The translations under genes were made by a program, and so were the position numbers. Shown in pieces: positions 45,001 through 56,990 of a stretch of 64,000 bases of DNA. Origin of the DNA: Fomes fomentarius (lineage: Eukaryota > Basidiomycota > Agaricomycetes > Polyporales > Polyporaceae). The DNA lies in contig JABYQN010000008.1 in NCBI GenBank assembly GCA_022606135.1, forward strand, positions 2,445,153 through 2,509,152, given 5' to 3'. The notes under the pieces are model-generated. The model had not been told where the DNA came from, ran no database searches, and worked only from the letters and a program-made list of their open reading frames with translations. Position 1 is the first letter of the stretch. Each line of letters starts with the position of its first letter.

Positions 45001-46301
45001 CTCCAGTGGCGCGGTTTGAGTCTATCCGGTATTTACTCGCGCATGCAGCGCTTGAGGACTGGGACATCGAGTCAATGGATGTCAAAACCGCGTTCCTGAA
45101 TGGTGATCTAGATGAGGAGATTTATATGGAACAGCCGGAAGGCTGGGTCATTCCTGGGAAGGAAGATCACGTCTGTCTACTCAAAAAGGCTATCTATGGT
45201 CTTAAGCAGGCGTCGCGTCAGTGGAATGCGAAAATCCATCAATCGCTTCTAGATCTGGGATTTACACGGACATATTCTGATGCTGGGATCTACGTATATC
45301 GGCGACAAGGGGGGGATCACGTCACGATTGTCGTTCTTTATGTCGACGATCTACTTCTGATGGGAGATCAGTCTAGTCACATCAAACAAGTCAAGCGTTC
45401 GCTTTCTAAGCAGTACAAGATGACGGACTTGGGATCTGTACAGCGCTTTCTTGGTCTTCGCATCACTCGTGATCGATCTACTCGTATGATCGACATCGAC
45501 CAGGAAGAGTACATCCAGTCTGTTCTCGAGCGCTTTCAGATGGCTGACTGTAAACCCTCACGTACACCCCTTCCTGCTGGTGCTGTCTTGGCAAGTGCCG
45601 ACGAACCAGCTTCCGATCAGTTCAGGCAACGCTACCAGAGTCTCATTGGCAGTCTTTTGTACGCCATGCTCGGAACGCGTCCTGATATCTCCTTCGCTGT
45701 CACACGGTTATCGAAGTACAATGCCAATCCCTCTGAAGCGCACATGAGTTATGCGAAGTATGTCCTGCGTTACCTTCAAGGGACAAAGGCGTATCGCTTG
45801 CGCTACAAGGGAGCGTCTAATGACGGTCTGATTTCCTATTCGGATTCAGATTGGGCCGAAGACCGTGATGATCGGCATTCTACCTCTGGCTTCGTCTTCT
45901 TGATGGCAGGTGGTGCTATATCGTGGGCTTCGAGGCGTCAGCCTACCATTTCGCTCTCCTCTACTGAGGCGGAATATAAAGCGGCCTCTGATACCTGTCG
46001 TCAGTTGATCTGGCTGAGGACGTTCGGCGATGAACTTGGTGATGATTTGACCAGGCCGACACCCATGTGTCTAGACAACCAGGGTTCGATTTTCCTGTCA
46101 GTCAATCCAGTAGTCGACCGGCGTACCAAGCACATAGAGATTCGCTACCACTTCATTCGTGAACAGGTGGAGTCTGGCTCTGTCGAGATCTTCTATGTTG
46201 CAACCGCGGATCAGTTGGCTGATTCTCTCACAAAGAACGTGCCTTATTCCATTTTGGCAAAGTTCGTTGATGAGATCGGTCTTGTTTCCGTTGCATCTTG
46301 A
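42009..46301 (+). CDS. Copia gag-pol polyprotein
   Basis: Single uninterrupted frame of 1430 residues. Order: gag (residues 1-200); zinc knuckle C220-x2-C-x4-H-x4-C233; Lys/Asp-rich linker; aspartic protease DSGAS near 310; integrase with HHCC-type zinc region (WHRRFGH...CDGC) and catalytic Asp524, Asp587 and Glu623; Pro-rich linker; reverse transcriptase with YVDD at 1111-1114; RNase H with SDSDWAED and a SSTEAEYKA motif; and the usual KHIEIRYHFIRE end. All catalytic residues seen are present, so the element may be active. Gag and pol share one frame with no stop or shift between them, as in Drosophila copia-like elements. The polyprotein is expected to be processed by its own protease. The start is the ATG beginning MGDIKVDSIPVL. 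Confidence 0.97.
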   Translation: MGDIKVDSIPVLSSANQYNDWSAKMKGYFIFMDCWSVVKGATRPTEQAAKDKWDKLDGQARGMMYMRVAPNFHYVLDTQIPVSGGQPRDMTAAESWEALQNKFGKPNSAHVWGLFESLVAEPRMNEQKPLQDQMMRLITRLREISSNGVTLSDNMQALLLMSKIPESYRSMVSALMATTDLDKVTLDDIQSKTLAEESMRKNGQSANKVSQTKPKPKGPCSHCGSGSHHESNCYQKYPEKRPKGKGKGKGKDKDKDKDKGKNKDTSHNHAHVTTESVSSVLVAGSSNIAASFYDEAMASNSVNWTAWLMDSGASQHITGDLSEFIEYQPFDSPVLFNTAGQGDSSVIQALGEGTLSGETWLDGQKVAITLNHVYYIPGTIGHIFSTGSIERNGYSLFQGDGRMCIFDKLPDGAVKHGSTIHIKGRKILEARYNPSSNCYWTIIELHNGKRVHLNVRKFKTWHRRFGHAGKDVLRNLPKHTKGVDAVDPADEEPCDGCAFGKSTRNPFPPSEKRATEVLERVHTDLDGPMRTQAIGGWKYFAGFIDDYSGLARAYFLKHKSDAIQAFKDYKAWAENQTGKKIKSIRSDRGGEYTSDEFSTLLRSHGIEHQKTLPGSPQQNGRAERWNRTITEKALSMLHQAGLSHGFWQLALDAAVHIYNRQPMRRHKWSCPITVWDGTVPDVSYFRVFGCKAFVHVQKAKREGKLDKKAVEMIFVGYESGSKGYRFWNPANRSIVVSRDATFDEESFPARNLPGNRPSTPDDSPFSDDQSDDSSNNDSDSVDPNDAIPFIPPNLFEPPQPDPPADADPAPPAEAPAEPPPPPQRPPPPQRPPTPPPVVPPRPPHKRGRHPPVGANEPSIARDRPRREKAGIPHKDRTDNNVYDDPARADNQIDKDGNLREAETILAFLAAAQYKAGLPQSHKEAMRSPDAGKWREAEKSEFESLMENKTWVLVPRPKGRHVVSNRWVYDIKHDGRYKARLVAKGFTQVWGEDYHETFSPVARFESIRYLLAHAALEDWDIESMDVKTAFLNGDLDEEIYMEQPEGWVIPGKEDHVCLLKKAIYGLKQASRQWNAKIHQSLLDLGFTRTYSDAGIYVYRRQGGDHVTIVVLYVDDLLLMGDQSSHIKQVKRSLSKQYKMTDLGSVQRFLGLRITRDRSTRMIDIDQEEYIQSVLERFQMADCKPSRTPLPAGAVLASADEPASDQFRQRYQSLIGSLLYAMLGTRPDISFAVTRLSKYNANPSEAHMSYAKYVLRYLQGTKAYRLRYKGASNDGLISYSDSDWAEDRDDRHSTSGFVFLMAGGAISWASRRQPTISLSSTEAEYKAASDTCRQLIWLRTFGDELGDDLTRPTPMCLDNQGSIFLSVNPVVDRRTKHIEIRYHFIREQVESGSVEIFYVATADQLADSLTKNVPYSILAKFVDEIGLVSVAS

Positions 46302-46303
46302 AC

Positions 46304-46312
46304 GAGTGGGAG
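46304..46312 (+). other. Polypurine tract candidate
   Basis: The sequence gagtgggag lies directly before the 3' LTR and just after the gag-pol stop. It is short and has one T. Confidence 0.6.
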
Positions 46313-46874
46313 TGTTGAACTTCCGGACTACCGGCTGTGCTCGGACCGGAGTTGTGTACACTTGTTTATGGTCATATGATTAGATAGGCTGTGTTCCTAC
46401 TTACCATTTATGGTCTTCTTTGTTCTCCTACTGTACTTTCCCATGACCATATGGTTACTGTGCATTCCTGTGCGTACCAGTGCGTTCTACACTGCACCGG
46501 ACTCTTCTAGACCTTATGTCTGACTCATGCTATGACTGTATCTGACTCATACGCCGATACGGACTCTGATTCATCGTCTTATGGCTACATGTGACTGCTT
46601 TATTCGCTGACTCATGGACTCATCCCTCATGTATATAAGCAGTCCCTTCTTCGCCTCTGCTCTTCAGTCGTTCGCTCACTGACTGAAGAGTAAGTCCCTT
46701 ACATACATATGCTCTACTACCTCTTACTGACTTAGTACTTGTAGTCTCTCTTGTTGTGACTTACAGGTACTTCACTATGCAATAAAGTCGTTCGCTCACT
46801 GACTGAAGATCTCTCTTGTTGTGACTTACAGTGACTTACAGTCGCTCCTCGCCTTACAGGTTCAGAGTTCATCA
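46313..46874 (+). repeat. 3' LTR of copia element
   Basis: 562 bp, same sequence as 40394-40955, followed by the second TCAAC target copy at 46875-46879. Confidence 0.95.
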
Positions 46875-49711
46875 TCAACCGCGCCATTCGCCACCGCCCA
46901 GGTGGTGGCTTGTGCATTGAGCCCATCTCCTCTCAATGCTACAACTTGCTTGCGCACCGTGTCCGTCCAGCCGCCCGTGTCCATCTCGCTCAAACTGGTA
47001 TCATGACCGCCGTCTCCTCTGGCGCATGGGCCCGCACCCAAAAGGCCGAACAAACCGCAAAGCGCAGTTATGACTTTGTGCGCTTGTCTCTGCCTCACAC
47101 CCGCCTCGCCACACAGATTCGGTCCGCAGGCCCGGTGCACCTACGGCTCGAGAATGTCTACCGTTTCCATCCCCTCCGGATGCACCCTGACATCGTCAAT
47201 GACATCTATGGGTTCCATGACAGGGTAATCCTCCCTCTGTTCAGCGCATCTTCTGACCCAGCCGTCGTCAACGTTGTCAAGAAGACGTCGGTCATTCTTG
47301 TGCCGGAGGTTCGTGTTCAATACTCTCCCTCCCGCTGGTCTCTGAACACCCCATCACCCACAGATATGGCCCCACATCTACAACATTGCCACGTTTCCCC
47401 TCACCACGTTCATTGAGACTCTCTGGGCCACTCGCCTTGCAGGGTCAGTCCGGAAAGCCGCAGGTGCAGCCAGCGCCGCTCCCAGTTCCCAACCGGGATC
47501 GTCTTCCCAGCAAGACGTCCCTATCGCCACGATTCCTTGGGCAGGACGCATGGCCGCCACCCCATTCCCTCAGTACGTTGAACTCATGGCAGTGGCCGAA
47601 CGCGCTCTCAACTATGCGCACACCGGTGCAGCCAAGGTTCTCGCACGCAGTCTTATGGACCCCTTGTGGACGTCCAAAGCGCTCGTGGACGGCCTGCTCC
47701 CTATGTTCTGTCCGACGCTCCAATTCGGTGGCAAGGACCACTGCATGCCCTCCTTTGCCCTTCGATCTTGGCCCATGAACCCGCAGAGCCATCTTCCTCG
47801 TGTGGCCTCTAAGCGGACGCAGGAACTGACCTATGGCCCCTCTCACTTTGAGGTATGTGTTCGACTTCCGACCTCTGGGGCTCGCTAACCTTGCTTCTGT
47901 CGACTCAGGGGTATCTCAGCCACTTCCATATGCGTTTCCTACTCCAAACCCCTCACGCTGATGATCGTGCACGCCTCATCACCATTGTGTCTGTGGCAGT
48001 GGAGGCATTCATTCAAGACGTTCAACAGTTTGTCACAGACGAATTCCACAAGGCCACTGCGGACATCACCGCTGATGAGGCACTCGCCACCCCCCACTAT
48101 CGTACCCGCCTGGCTGAACTCCAGGCTTGGCGTGCCCAAGAACACCCTCTGTCCTACGGTGACCCCCACGCCTCGAATCTGTCCCGCCTCTCCCTGATCA
48201 TCCACCCGACCCGGCAGGCTGCCGTCTCCTTTGGTCTCCCTCATTCCCACATAGAGCGTTGCTCGCCCGCTCAATTTGCCAAGCGCATATACACAATGGC
48301 CATCTCCGAGAATGCTCGCTCCCGCCGTGCCCCCTTCTGCAAAGATGGGGCCTTCTGGCCGGTCATCCGCACTGCCGTCGCTGAATCTTTCATCATTCTG
48401 CCCACCGCCTCCGAAAAAGACCGTGCTACTGAATTCCAGGCGGCTATAGTCTCTGCTGTCAAACAATATGCCATCAACTTCTTCCCCGATGCTAGCACCC
48501 CTGGCGCTCACAACCCCTCATTCACTACGTGGACCCGATTGGACCTTCCCAACCACGCGCCGCACCTGTTGTCCACTGCTCAACCCACACTCGAACAACG
48601 TCAGGCCAACCAGATGACCCAAAACGCCCAGCAAGTTATGGAGCACGACCCCCATGCACCCTGGTGCACCTCCGATGTCACCCTCTCGCGCTACCACCTC
48701 TTCATGAATCGTGAAGTCCTGCCGGATGACTTCAGTGTCCGTCCTGCCCATCCGGAAGCCACCGGCGGCCTCACCCTCCAGTCCTACCAGTGGGCGGAGA
48801 CATGGCTCCACAACCACATTACTGACTGGCGCTCTCGACTCGCGCAGCATCTGGCTTTCCTCCACTCCAGAATCTCCCCCAACATTGGTTACGCCCAGGA
48901 AGATGTTCCCGTGGTCTCCCAGTCCATCCTCCCTTCCTCGACACCCCAGGAGCGCGTTGACCAAGTTCGCAAGCTCGGTTGGGCCATTAAGGTCCAAAGC
49001 GGTGTCTCCCCTTCCCATTATTTCTCACAAGCGCTTGTCTTCTACCTCTGCTGGATTCACGATGGCTCCCCGTTGCGCAAGGCCCTCGGCACCTCTGATC
49101 CCGGCCTATCCGCGTGGCTATCCAAGCACAGTCCGTTTTTCTCCAGTGTGTCCAACCCTTCCAGACAACTTTCGCTGATCCAGTTTCCCAACAGCACAAA
49201 AGTCCCTTGGCATCGTCAATCTCATCCGTTTTGGTATTGCATATCCACTGAACAATCGCATCTGGAAGGCCGGACGGTATGGCCATTGTTATACCGTCCG
49301 CCCCCAGGAGGAACTACAAACATGGTTGGGCACTGTTGCACGCCTCCTTGGCTCCAAGGACTCTCGCCCCCGGTATCAGCTCTGTGAGACCATCTTTGGC
49401 CCGCAGGGGGTTGCCCTGCTCGTTGAAGCCAGGCAATTGGAGCCCAAGCCGAGTCGGGCTTCCAATGCACGTCCCTCTGCTTCACATGCCCCTGGCCCTT
49501 CACGGGCCCATTCATGTCAGGACGACGATCAGCCAGCCCGTCCTTCCAAGCGACTCCGCACGCAGTAGATGGTGCCCGGGATTGGAGTAGCTTCTGGGTC
49601 GTTCCAGGTCTCTTAGGGTTTCATACACGTGTATCTCTCGTTCAATCAATGCATGCATGTCCGAAGTCTGTTCATTCCCTTCTCCTCGTGCCACGCAGGC
49701 TCCTCTCGGTT

Positions 49712-49939
49712 CAGTTGGGCCGGAACGCACCCACAGACTTCCATTTTTCTGGCGTTAAGTTTATCTGTCACTCAAGGAGAACAAGAACTCGTCCACCAGT
49801 TTTCTTTGCCTCTGCACACGCTCAAACCAGTAGACGAATTGCCCATCGTGCACGAAGACGCCTTATGCCCCGGCCAACGACTCACTTGACGCATGGCAAG
49901 CCCTTTTAGCCATACACTCGTCTGCCGCACTTGTTCATC
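49712..49939 (+). pseudogene. Relic of nuclease-kinase gene N-terminus, right copy
   Basis: Same relic as at 2117-2345, with one C fewer in the run at about 49870. Confidence 0.7.
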
Positions 49940-50214
49940 CGCAATAGACCTGCATTAACGCAATAGAGATGCGTTTATAAAACTAGCACTAACCGCCTGT
50001 GTCATCGCACGTCCTGAAGTATGCACATAAAACAATCGGGAATGCCGGACACCGGTGTCCCCAGGTCTTTGGCAGGTGGTCCACACACACACAAAGATGT
50101 ATGTGATCCCGGGCCTGCCGCGCACCAGGGCTCCTGGGTTTTTAAGTTATAGAAGACCTATAGACATGTGTTGCCAACGGTAGCACTAATCCCTTCTCTA
50201 CCCACTCTTGCGAA

Positions 50215-51848
50215 CTACGCGGTCCATTCCAATCGCCTCCACAACAGCCGGTGCATGTGATCGTGGAATTCGAACCACTCGCCCATGCGGAGCAGTTCGT
50301 TAACCACCAATCTAAGGGGCCATTAGACGCTGCAGGTGTGCACAAGGACGAATGGTTGACTTGCGATATGACTTTCACATTGAAAATTCCCTCTTCGTGA
50401 AGCGCCGCTCGTGCGACCCATACCACCTCTAGAGCGTCGGCTCCCATGTAGCACTCCCCATCTCTGAATCTGTCGAGCGTCTCGTTGAGGATGCGTTGAC
50501 CTGCTGGTTGATATGCTTCCTCCACCTTGAAGTCCAAGGGTGATGGGTCCCATGGGACTGAAACATACCCCACGCCCCGAACGGCCTCCCGGAGACCGTA
50601 TTCCAGCCACCAAACACGCCACTACAAGAGGTCAAATTTATTGTGCGTGTGCAAGCAGTGTATTACCACGTACCCGGATTGCAAGCTTGCGCAGCACTAT
50701 GCGCATGCTGTACGCCATTCCGACCATCGCTGTGAGTTCGTCGGCATTCAGCACAGTGGGGACAGTGTCTGTGATCAGCACAATACACTTCTGTGACCAC
50801 CTGTACTGTATTTCGAGCCATGCGGTAGCCTTCAGGAACACACCTGGACTTCACATTTGTCAGCTAAGTTATGCGCACGACGCTATTATGTGACTTGCGC
50901 AATGCCTCCATACAGCACCGGTACATGGGCAGATGTCTTGTTGATGAAGTGGTGCACATGGCAGCGCCGTTTGTCTTCGTCCTCGAGCTCAAGGTAGACG
51001 CACCCCGCACTGAAATCGAATGCCACCAGGCGGCCGCAAATTTGAACCTACGGCACATGTGTTAGTGTCGACGGCGCGTTGGCATTACTGTGGTGTTCGC
51101 GGCGGCTTACCCGCTTGATCAGACGCCCCATGTAGAACCACTGGCCGCGTGACACGTTCGGTGCGGTCGCCTGGTCTACACACCACAGGCCGCCCAGGGT
51201 GATCGGGATGTCCTCGATAACACCGCCATCGATCTGTGCACTCATCAGTCCAGATATGTCACCGGTCAAGTACACAGGTGAACGCACAACTTGGAGCTTG
51301 TAGCTAGACAGCTCCATACGTTCCTGGCCGCCTGTGCTTCGCAACGCTTGGGGTAGCCAGCTCACAACTTGCTCGCGCAATGCGGTGGGGTCACGCCTGT
51401 GCGAACCAACTTGCCTAATCTCAGCTCGAGGGTCGTAGATGGCACATACAGCGCCACTGACCTTGCACTGCCTCGAATGCCGGGTCAGGGTTGCCGCCTG
51501 CAGACTGCGAGGCGATAACTTCTTGGGTGGGGTCCGTATCCGCGACAAGAGGTTGCCCGTCGTTGGTGCTGTGGTCCAAGTCAGCCAACGACGCCTGTTC
51601 GACATTGGCCTCCGTCTGCGTTGCCTCTGCCCCATTGTCCTCTGCTTCACGGCGCTGTGCCGCTTTCTTGCGCTCTTCCTCCTGTTCTGATCCCGCACAG
51701 TAGTACACGTCCGTTTGTTAAAGCCCATACAAGATGGGCACAAGTGGAAGGACTCACTGTGCTTTTCTTCGACTTCTAACAAATGCGCCTCCAGCTGCGA
51801 GTTCCAGGTGATCATCTCACCGTAGTCGGAGTCGGAGTCTGCGGGCAT
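50215..51848 (-). CDS. Gene C, right copy: unknown protein
   Basis: Same gene as at 2621-4254, with the same exon layout and the same unresolved 3' junction. Two substitutions change the residues before the fifth exon junction: Gln to Lys (about 51116) and Leu to Val (about 51154). Both fall close together in otherwise identical sequence. Confidence 0.55.
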
Positions 51849-51974
51849 GGTGGGGGTTCAGATGCTGCGGGGGGCCCTGACCTGGGTCCCACTATATATA
51901 CTGTTTATGCGGCTGCCTGGGGTACATCATGCAATCAAATATTGACATCAATTCGGGTTGCCAACCGGGCTTGT

Positions 51975-52532
51975 CTCCCCAGCGTCACATCCGTATCCCC
52001 ACAATTCCTTTGGCAACATGCATGGCTGCCACCCCATTGCCTCACTACGTTGAACTCATGGCGGTCAAGGGCTGGTCCTTGGCCTGCTCCCTATGTTCTG
52101 TCCGACGCTCCAATTTGGTGGCAGCGACCACTGCACCCCCTCTTGTGCCCTTCAATCTTCGGCCATGGACCCGCAGGGCCATCTTGGTCGTGTGGCCTTT
52201 AAGCGGACGCACGAACTCACCTATGGCACCTCTCACTTTCAGGTAGCCGTTGTTATACTGTCCGCTACCAGGGCGAACTCCAAACATGGTTGGGCACTGT
52301 CGCACGCCTCCTTGGCTCCAACGATTCCGGCCCCCGGTATCAGCTGTGTGAGACCATCTTTGGCCCGCAGGGGGTTGCCCTGTTCGTTGCAGCCAGGCAA
52401 TTGCAGCCCAAACCGAGTCGGGCTTCCAATCCACGTCCCTCTGCTTCACATGCCCCTGGCCCTTCACGGGCCCATTCCCGTCAGGGCGACGATCAGCCAG
52501 CCCGTCCTTCCAAGCGACTCCGCACGCAGTAG
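51975..52532 (+). pseudogene. Broken copy of the gene B tail, right copy
   Basis: Counterpart of 4381-4938, with the same internal deletion and the same terminal PSKRLRTQ. Confidence 0.75.
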
Positions 52533-52824
52533 ATGGTGCCCAGGTTTGGAGTAGCTTCCGGGTGGTTCCCGGTCTCTTAGGGTTCAATACACGTGTATTA
52601 ATACACATCTATATCTCGTTCAATCAATGCATCGTCCGAAGTCTGTTCATTCCCTTCTCTGCCCGCTACGGAGGATCCTCTCAGTAAGGTTCGGCCGCAT
52701 GCTTTAGGCGTCATGCTGCTTATCTCGTCAAGGTCCGCTGATAACGTTAGCTCTCACGCTCGCTGTATATAAGAGTGTGGTTACCCGGCACCAGCCCCTA
52801 TCTTCCTCCCTCCATTCCAACGCC

Positions 52825-54827
52825 ATGGCCGTTCACGGTAGGTCTCCAATTCCGTTTGACAACCTGTACCCTGACCCTTGGCAGTCATTGGATCCGATGG
52901 CGAGCTCGTCAGCCAGGTTCTCAGTCGGCTGGACACAGCCACAGACTTCCATTTTCCTGGCGTTAAGTTTATTTTACCTGGACACGTTGCCGGCACACGG
53001 TTGGTCACTGAAGCAGAAAAAGAACTCATCGGCCGGTTTAATTTGCCTCTGAAAGAGCTCGTACAAGTACCCGAATTGCCCATCATGGACGATGTGGATA
53101 GATTCGAGGCCAGGGACTTGCCCCCGGCCAAGGACTTACTCGCCGCATGGGAACGCTGCCATGTTCGCGGCCCGCAGGTCCAATTCCATCAACACCGGTC
53201 CACTCTCTCAGATGAGGCCTCTGTTGGTGATGTGTGGGTGGGCATAGGCTCCACCATCGCTGCCCTCTTCCAGGGCAGTGGTGCATTGGATGGGTTGCCC
53301 CAACATTCTCTCGATCCTGAAGGTCGGTCATTATATCCTCTCCACTTGAACCCTCTAGATGATGTCCGTTCCACAGGCCTCAATACTGTGCCATGGGCCT
53401 TCGGCTGCGTTTACACTCCAGCTAGCAAGTCCGGCCCTACCCGCACCGATCTCGCCTTCAAATATCACATCGTGGACATCCCCAACTCTGATGTCGTCTA
53501 CCTCGTCATAGAGATCAAAGGGCCCTATCAGTGGTGGTCGCGCGTGAAAGACATCCAGCAACTCATCAACGATGTCCACTTTGACATTCATACACATCTC
53601 GACGACAAAGACCATGCCGCGCACTTCATCATCCAAGTGAGTACTCCACCAATCACATGGTTCTTCCCCGTCACACATTAACGCGACAAAGGTATGGAAC
53701 CAGATGCTCCGATACGGTGTCGACCTCGCAGTGTTTGGCTGCGTCTCTGGGACCTATCTCTTCCAACGCACTGGCCCCCAGACCCTCTCTGTCGCAGGCC
53801 CGTACTACTTTCCTCCTGACCCCCAAGCTCGCGTCGATCTCGCCATTGAAACCTACATCACAAACGCCAAAGCAAAGCCCCTTGCCTGGTCTACGTTCTT
53901 CAAATTCGTGTATCTCGCAAGCCGTGTGAGCCATTTGCCCTGGACCCGTCGCTCTCATATTCATGGTGACTGCGCACAGCTCGCTTGGCCCAAACTCGTC
54001 GAGAGTGTTTACGACCACCCGTGCGCACTGCCGTCTCCCGTCGTCGCGTCCGATGACGCTGACACGTCCATCACACTAGCACATCAAAGTTCTCCTGTGA
54101 GCGCATCAGTGAATATTCCATGGCTCCGCGCACTGGGTAGAGCTGTCGGGCAACTCAAGGACACGCTGCTTCGCCAGTGGCACGAGTACGAGTTGGGGCG
54201 GTGTGAGCTGGTGTGGCTGCGCACAGAGTGGGCATTGCACCCGATCCCGCTCGTACGACAGGAAAAGCCTTTGAATCTCGAGCACGGCATCTGGCTTGGA
54301 TTTGTATTTTGGTGCATACATTGGCTGATGTCATTGTTTCGGACGTCGGTGGTCGAACTGCACCTGAACGGGTTGGTCGGCTCAGGCCGGAGTGCGTCGG
54401 TCATGCAAGGGCAGTATGCGTGTGCCCGTGTGGTTGTCAAATTTCCCCATGTGGCACGCCCTCGGGCCATGGCACAGGAGTGGCGTCGCTTGCGTCGCCG
54501 ATTGCAGCCGCTGACATCCGCTCAGCTGGCCACGCTTCCCATCCCGAAGTATTATGGACTGTTCACGTACTGTGAGTATGCAGTCACGATGCTCTCGCAC
54601 GAAGGCCAAGATTTGGCTAAGACTTCGGCACCGGACAACATCTCGTGAGTGACACCGTCATCATCTCTTGTACTGTGCTCAATGGGTCGCACAGGACTCT
54701 TCTGCACGACGCCGTCTCCAAGCTACGTCAAGTAGGTATCGAGCCGACGGATGTCAGCCATCTGAATGTGTTGTGGGATGGGGAGCGGCTCACGCTAATC
54801 GATTTCGTCGATCCGCTCTGTTCTTAG
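52825..54827 (+). CDS. Crinkler-like nuclease + kinase fusion, right copy
   Basis: Same four-exon model as 5231-7233 shifted by 47594: 52825-52837, 52885-53636, 53692-54644 and 54695-54827. The frame is intact. The only difference I noticed is one synonymous C-to-T change near 52987. The TATA box is at about 52766. The nuclease D...ExK and kinase Lys, Asp-x4-Asn and DF motifs are unchanged, so both copies could be expressed. Confidence 0.65.
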
Positions 54828-55125
54828 ATCAGTGTCACAGTCACGGGCTGTTGTATATGTTTGCAAATGCCATCGCTTCAGCGCACTCTTGTGGCCAATT
54901 TCCCTAAGTCATAGCAGTGTTACTTCGCCGCACGTTTAACCATGCAGCCACCCCGGGCCGGTCAGCGCCGCGTCTGCGTCCTGATGGCATCACGGCGTTC
55001 TCATTCCTTTTCAGAGCGCCTCTATATAATCTCGCCACCTGCTCCGACGCCGCCCGACCCTCTTTCTCTCCCACTGCCACCGTCGGCTATCATCCCACCA
55101 TCCTCACCGCTAGCCTTGGCCCCCC

Positions 55126-56990
55126 ATGCCTCTCAATCTGGTTGGCAAGAACCTCAAGAAGACGTTTGCTAATCCCGAGGGCTCACGTCAGACTGTGTTA
55201 ACCCATCGTCAGTCCCACGCCGAGGCTGGCGCCCCTGATGGCGAAGCTGCCTTGCAAGGTAACTTTTGGCCAAGTTCACTGCGGTTTCAGCTCACTCTTT
55301 CGCTCCAGCTTTCCTCAATCTCAAGCAGTTTTGTATGCCAGCTCGCATTTTTCTTAGGAGTTCGCACTCACTACCCTCTGCCCTTTAGCTGACAATGAGC
55401 AAGACTACGACTTGTCGATTGGAGATGTCGCGTTGGCTCCCCTGGATACACGCACGTTCCAAGGTGAACGGGGCGGTGTCACCCAAGTGAGCCGTCCCAC
55501 TCTGTTCGGCTTATCGTTGTGTTAACCTCGACTTGTAGTCGTGCTCCTCATGCCTTGACATCCTCTTCGTCGCCAAATGCATCACTCCCGCTTGTCCGCA
55601 TGCACAGTGTGTGTGCGACCCTCACGAGCCCGAAACTGACACAGGCGGCTGTGTCATCCTGCCCGAGGGTCAGACATTCGCGCACTTTTGCAAGACCTTC
55701 CGATGTGCGCAGTGCTATCGGCGCCTCCGCCAGCCCTTGCCTTACGAGCTCGGCCTCACTGGTGAAAACTTCCTCAATGCCAGCCCGGCCAACCAAGCGC
55801 TCGCGCTGGTCTACTTGTATGGCGTCGACTCACAGTTCAAGGATTCCGTCCTCAACACCACCAAAGCCCTTGGCTCGAGCCACAAACACAATGTGCTTCG
55901 CCCCCATCGTCCGTGTTCGCAACTACTGACTCACGCCCCTAGATTATCCACCACGCGTACAAGGTCTGTTTGAATGGGTTACGGACCATCCAACGAAACC
56001 AGGCATTGCTCAACTTCCAGGCCGCCCTGACGAGGAGCCCGCTCAAGGCCCGCACTCCCATCGCTATCTGGGTCGACACGCACGCCGCGCCGGATGGCAA
56101 GATAACTTTCAATTATGGCCCGACAATGGCGCACAGGCTTGGCCTGCCGTCCTCCAGCCTTCTATCGTTCACTGTGCCTCGGGTATGAATGTTCATAGTT
56201 TGCCAGATCTCACGCACTCACCTTTTATACAGTTCCTGGAAGTCTTTCTTGGGCCGCTCCATCAAGACCTCCGCACACTAAAAGGGCTCAAAGGCCTCTT
56301 TCTGCTTGTTTGTGGCCCGGCTATCAGACTCGCGCTAGACCACATCCGCCGTCTGGTCGAATCGTGAGTGGTCACGCCATGTCCCGGCATTGCGCTGACT
56401 GCTGTTACAGCCGCCTCTTTACATTTGTGATCGCGTCCGAGTCCGACACGACCACCGTTGCAGGGGTGGGCCCCGCGTACCTCGACCTCTACACTGCTCT
56501 CTTCCTCAAAGAACACCGCAATTCATATCCGTTGTACCAGCAGATATGCCATGGCCTGCTCACAGAAAAGGCCAAGAGCGCGCAGTCGAACTTCATCGTG
56601 ATCTATCGTGATGGCCATGACCAGGTGCACTGCAAACGTTTTGCCCACGAGCATGCCAGGACCGCGAACGCATATGGGCTCCGGGTCGTCTGCCCCACCT
56701 GCCACAACGCTAATAACGTCTTGGTCACGCGCAACCATGACCGCCGCATCGCCCTCTGTTCTGGCTGTGGTTTCCGCAGCCACGTTATACGGCCGTCTTG
56801 GGTAACGCAACCCATGTCTGGGCAGCCTTGGTTCGCGGCCGATTATCCTCTCCCGCCCACGTGGCCCACGATCAGCGACTTCAAGTCGCCCAACCCTCCA
56901 CTTCAGAAGGGGCAGAAGCGCGGCCGGCTGCCATCACCCGGAGAGACACAGGCGAAGCGCGCCTGCCCTCATTGGCAGCGCGCAGATTAA
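55126..56990 (+). CDS. Gene D, right copy: zinc-finger / caspase-like / zinc-ribbon protein
   Basis: Counterpart of 7532-9396 with the same seven exons (offset 47594), including the 24-nt microexon at 55309-55332. I noticed no differences. The TATA-like box is at about 55023. The His, Cys and zinc-ligand residues are all retained. Having both copies intact contrasts with gene F, whose right copy has frame-changing homopolymer differences. Confidence 0.55.

Larger units (their letters stand above)
40394..46874 (+). mobile_element. Complete Ty1/copia LTR retrotransposon (6481 bp)
   Basis: Two 562-bp LTRs, apparently identical, start TG and end CA. They enclose a primer-binding site, a long leader, a single gag-pol frame of 1430 codons and a short purine tract. 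It is flanked by TCAAC duplications and sits inside exon 5 of gene B. Intact frame and matching LTRs point to a recent insertion. The order integrase before reverse transcriptase marks it as copia type. Confidence 0.97.
38281..49568 (+). pseudogene. Gene B, right copy: large unknown protein split by a copia element
   Basis: Exons 38281-38327, 38395-38761, 38822-39267, 39546-39815 and 39868-40393 lead into the retrotransposon. Beyond it, 46880-47308, 47364-47852, 47909-49145 and 49195-49568 continue in the same frame. Without the insert and one target-site copy the frame is open for about 1394 residues. The start is uncertain; ATG 38281 is the first that keeps frame into a Ser/Asp/Glu-rich stretch. 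Features include a Cys/His cluster around YYICPQHRHWDF, a very acidic FDEEDEEDDVYD segment just before the insert, and the basic C-terminal PSKRLRTQ. I do not recognise the family. The insertion adds a stop two codons after the junction, so this copy should give only a truncated protein. Confidence 0.7.
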
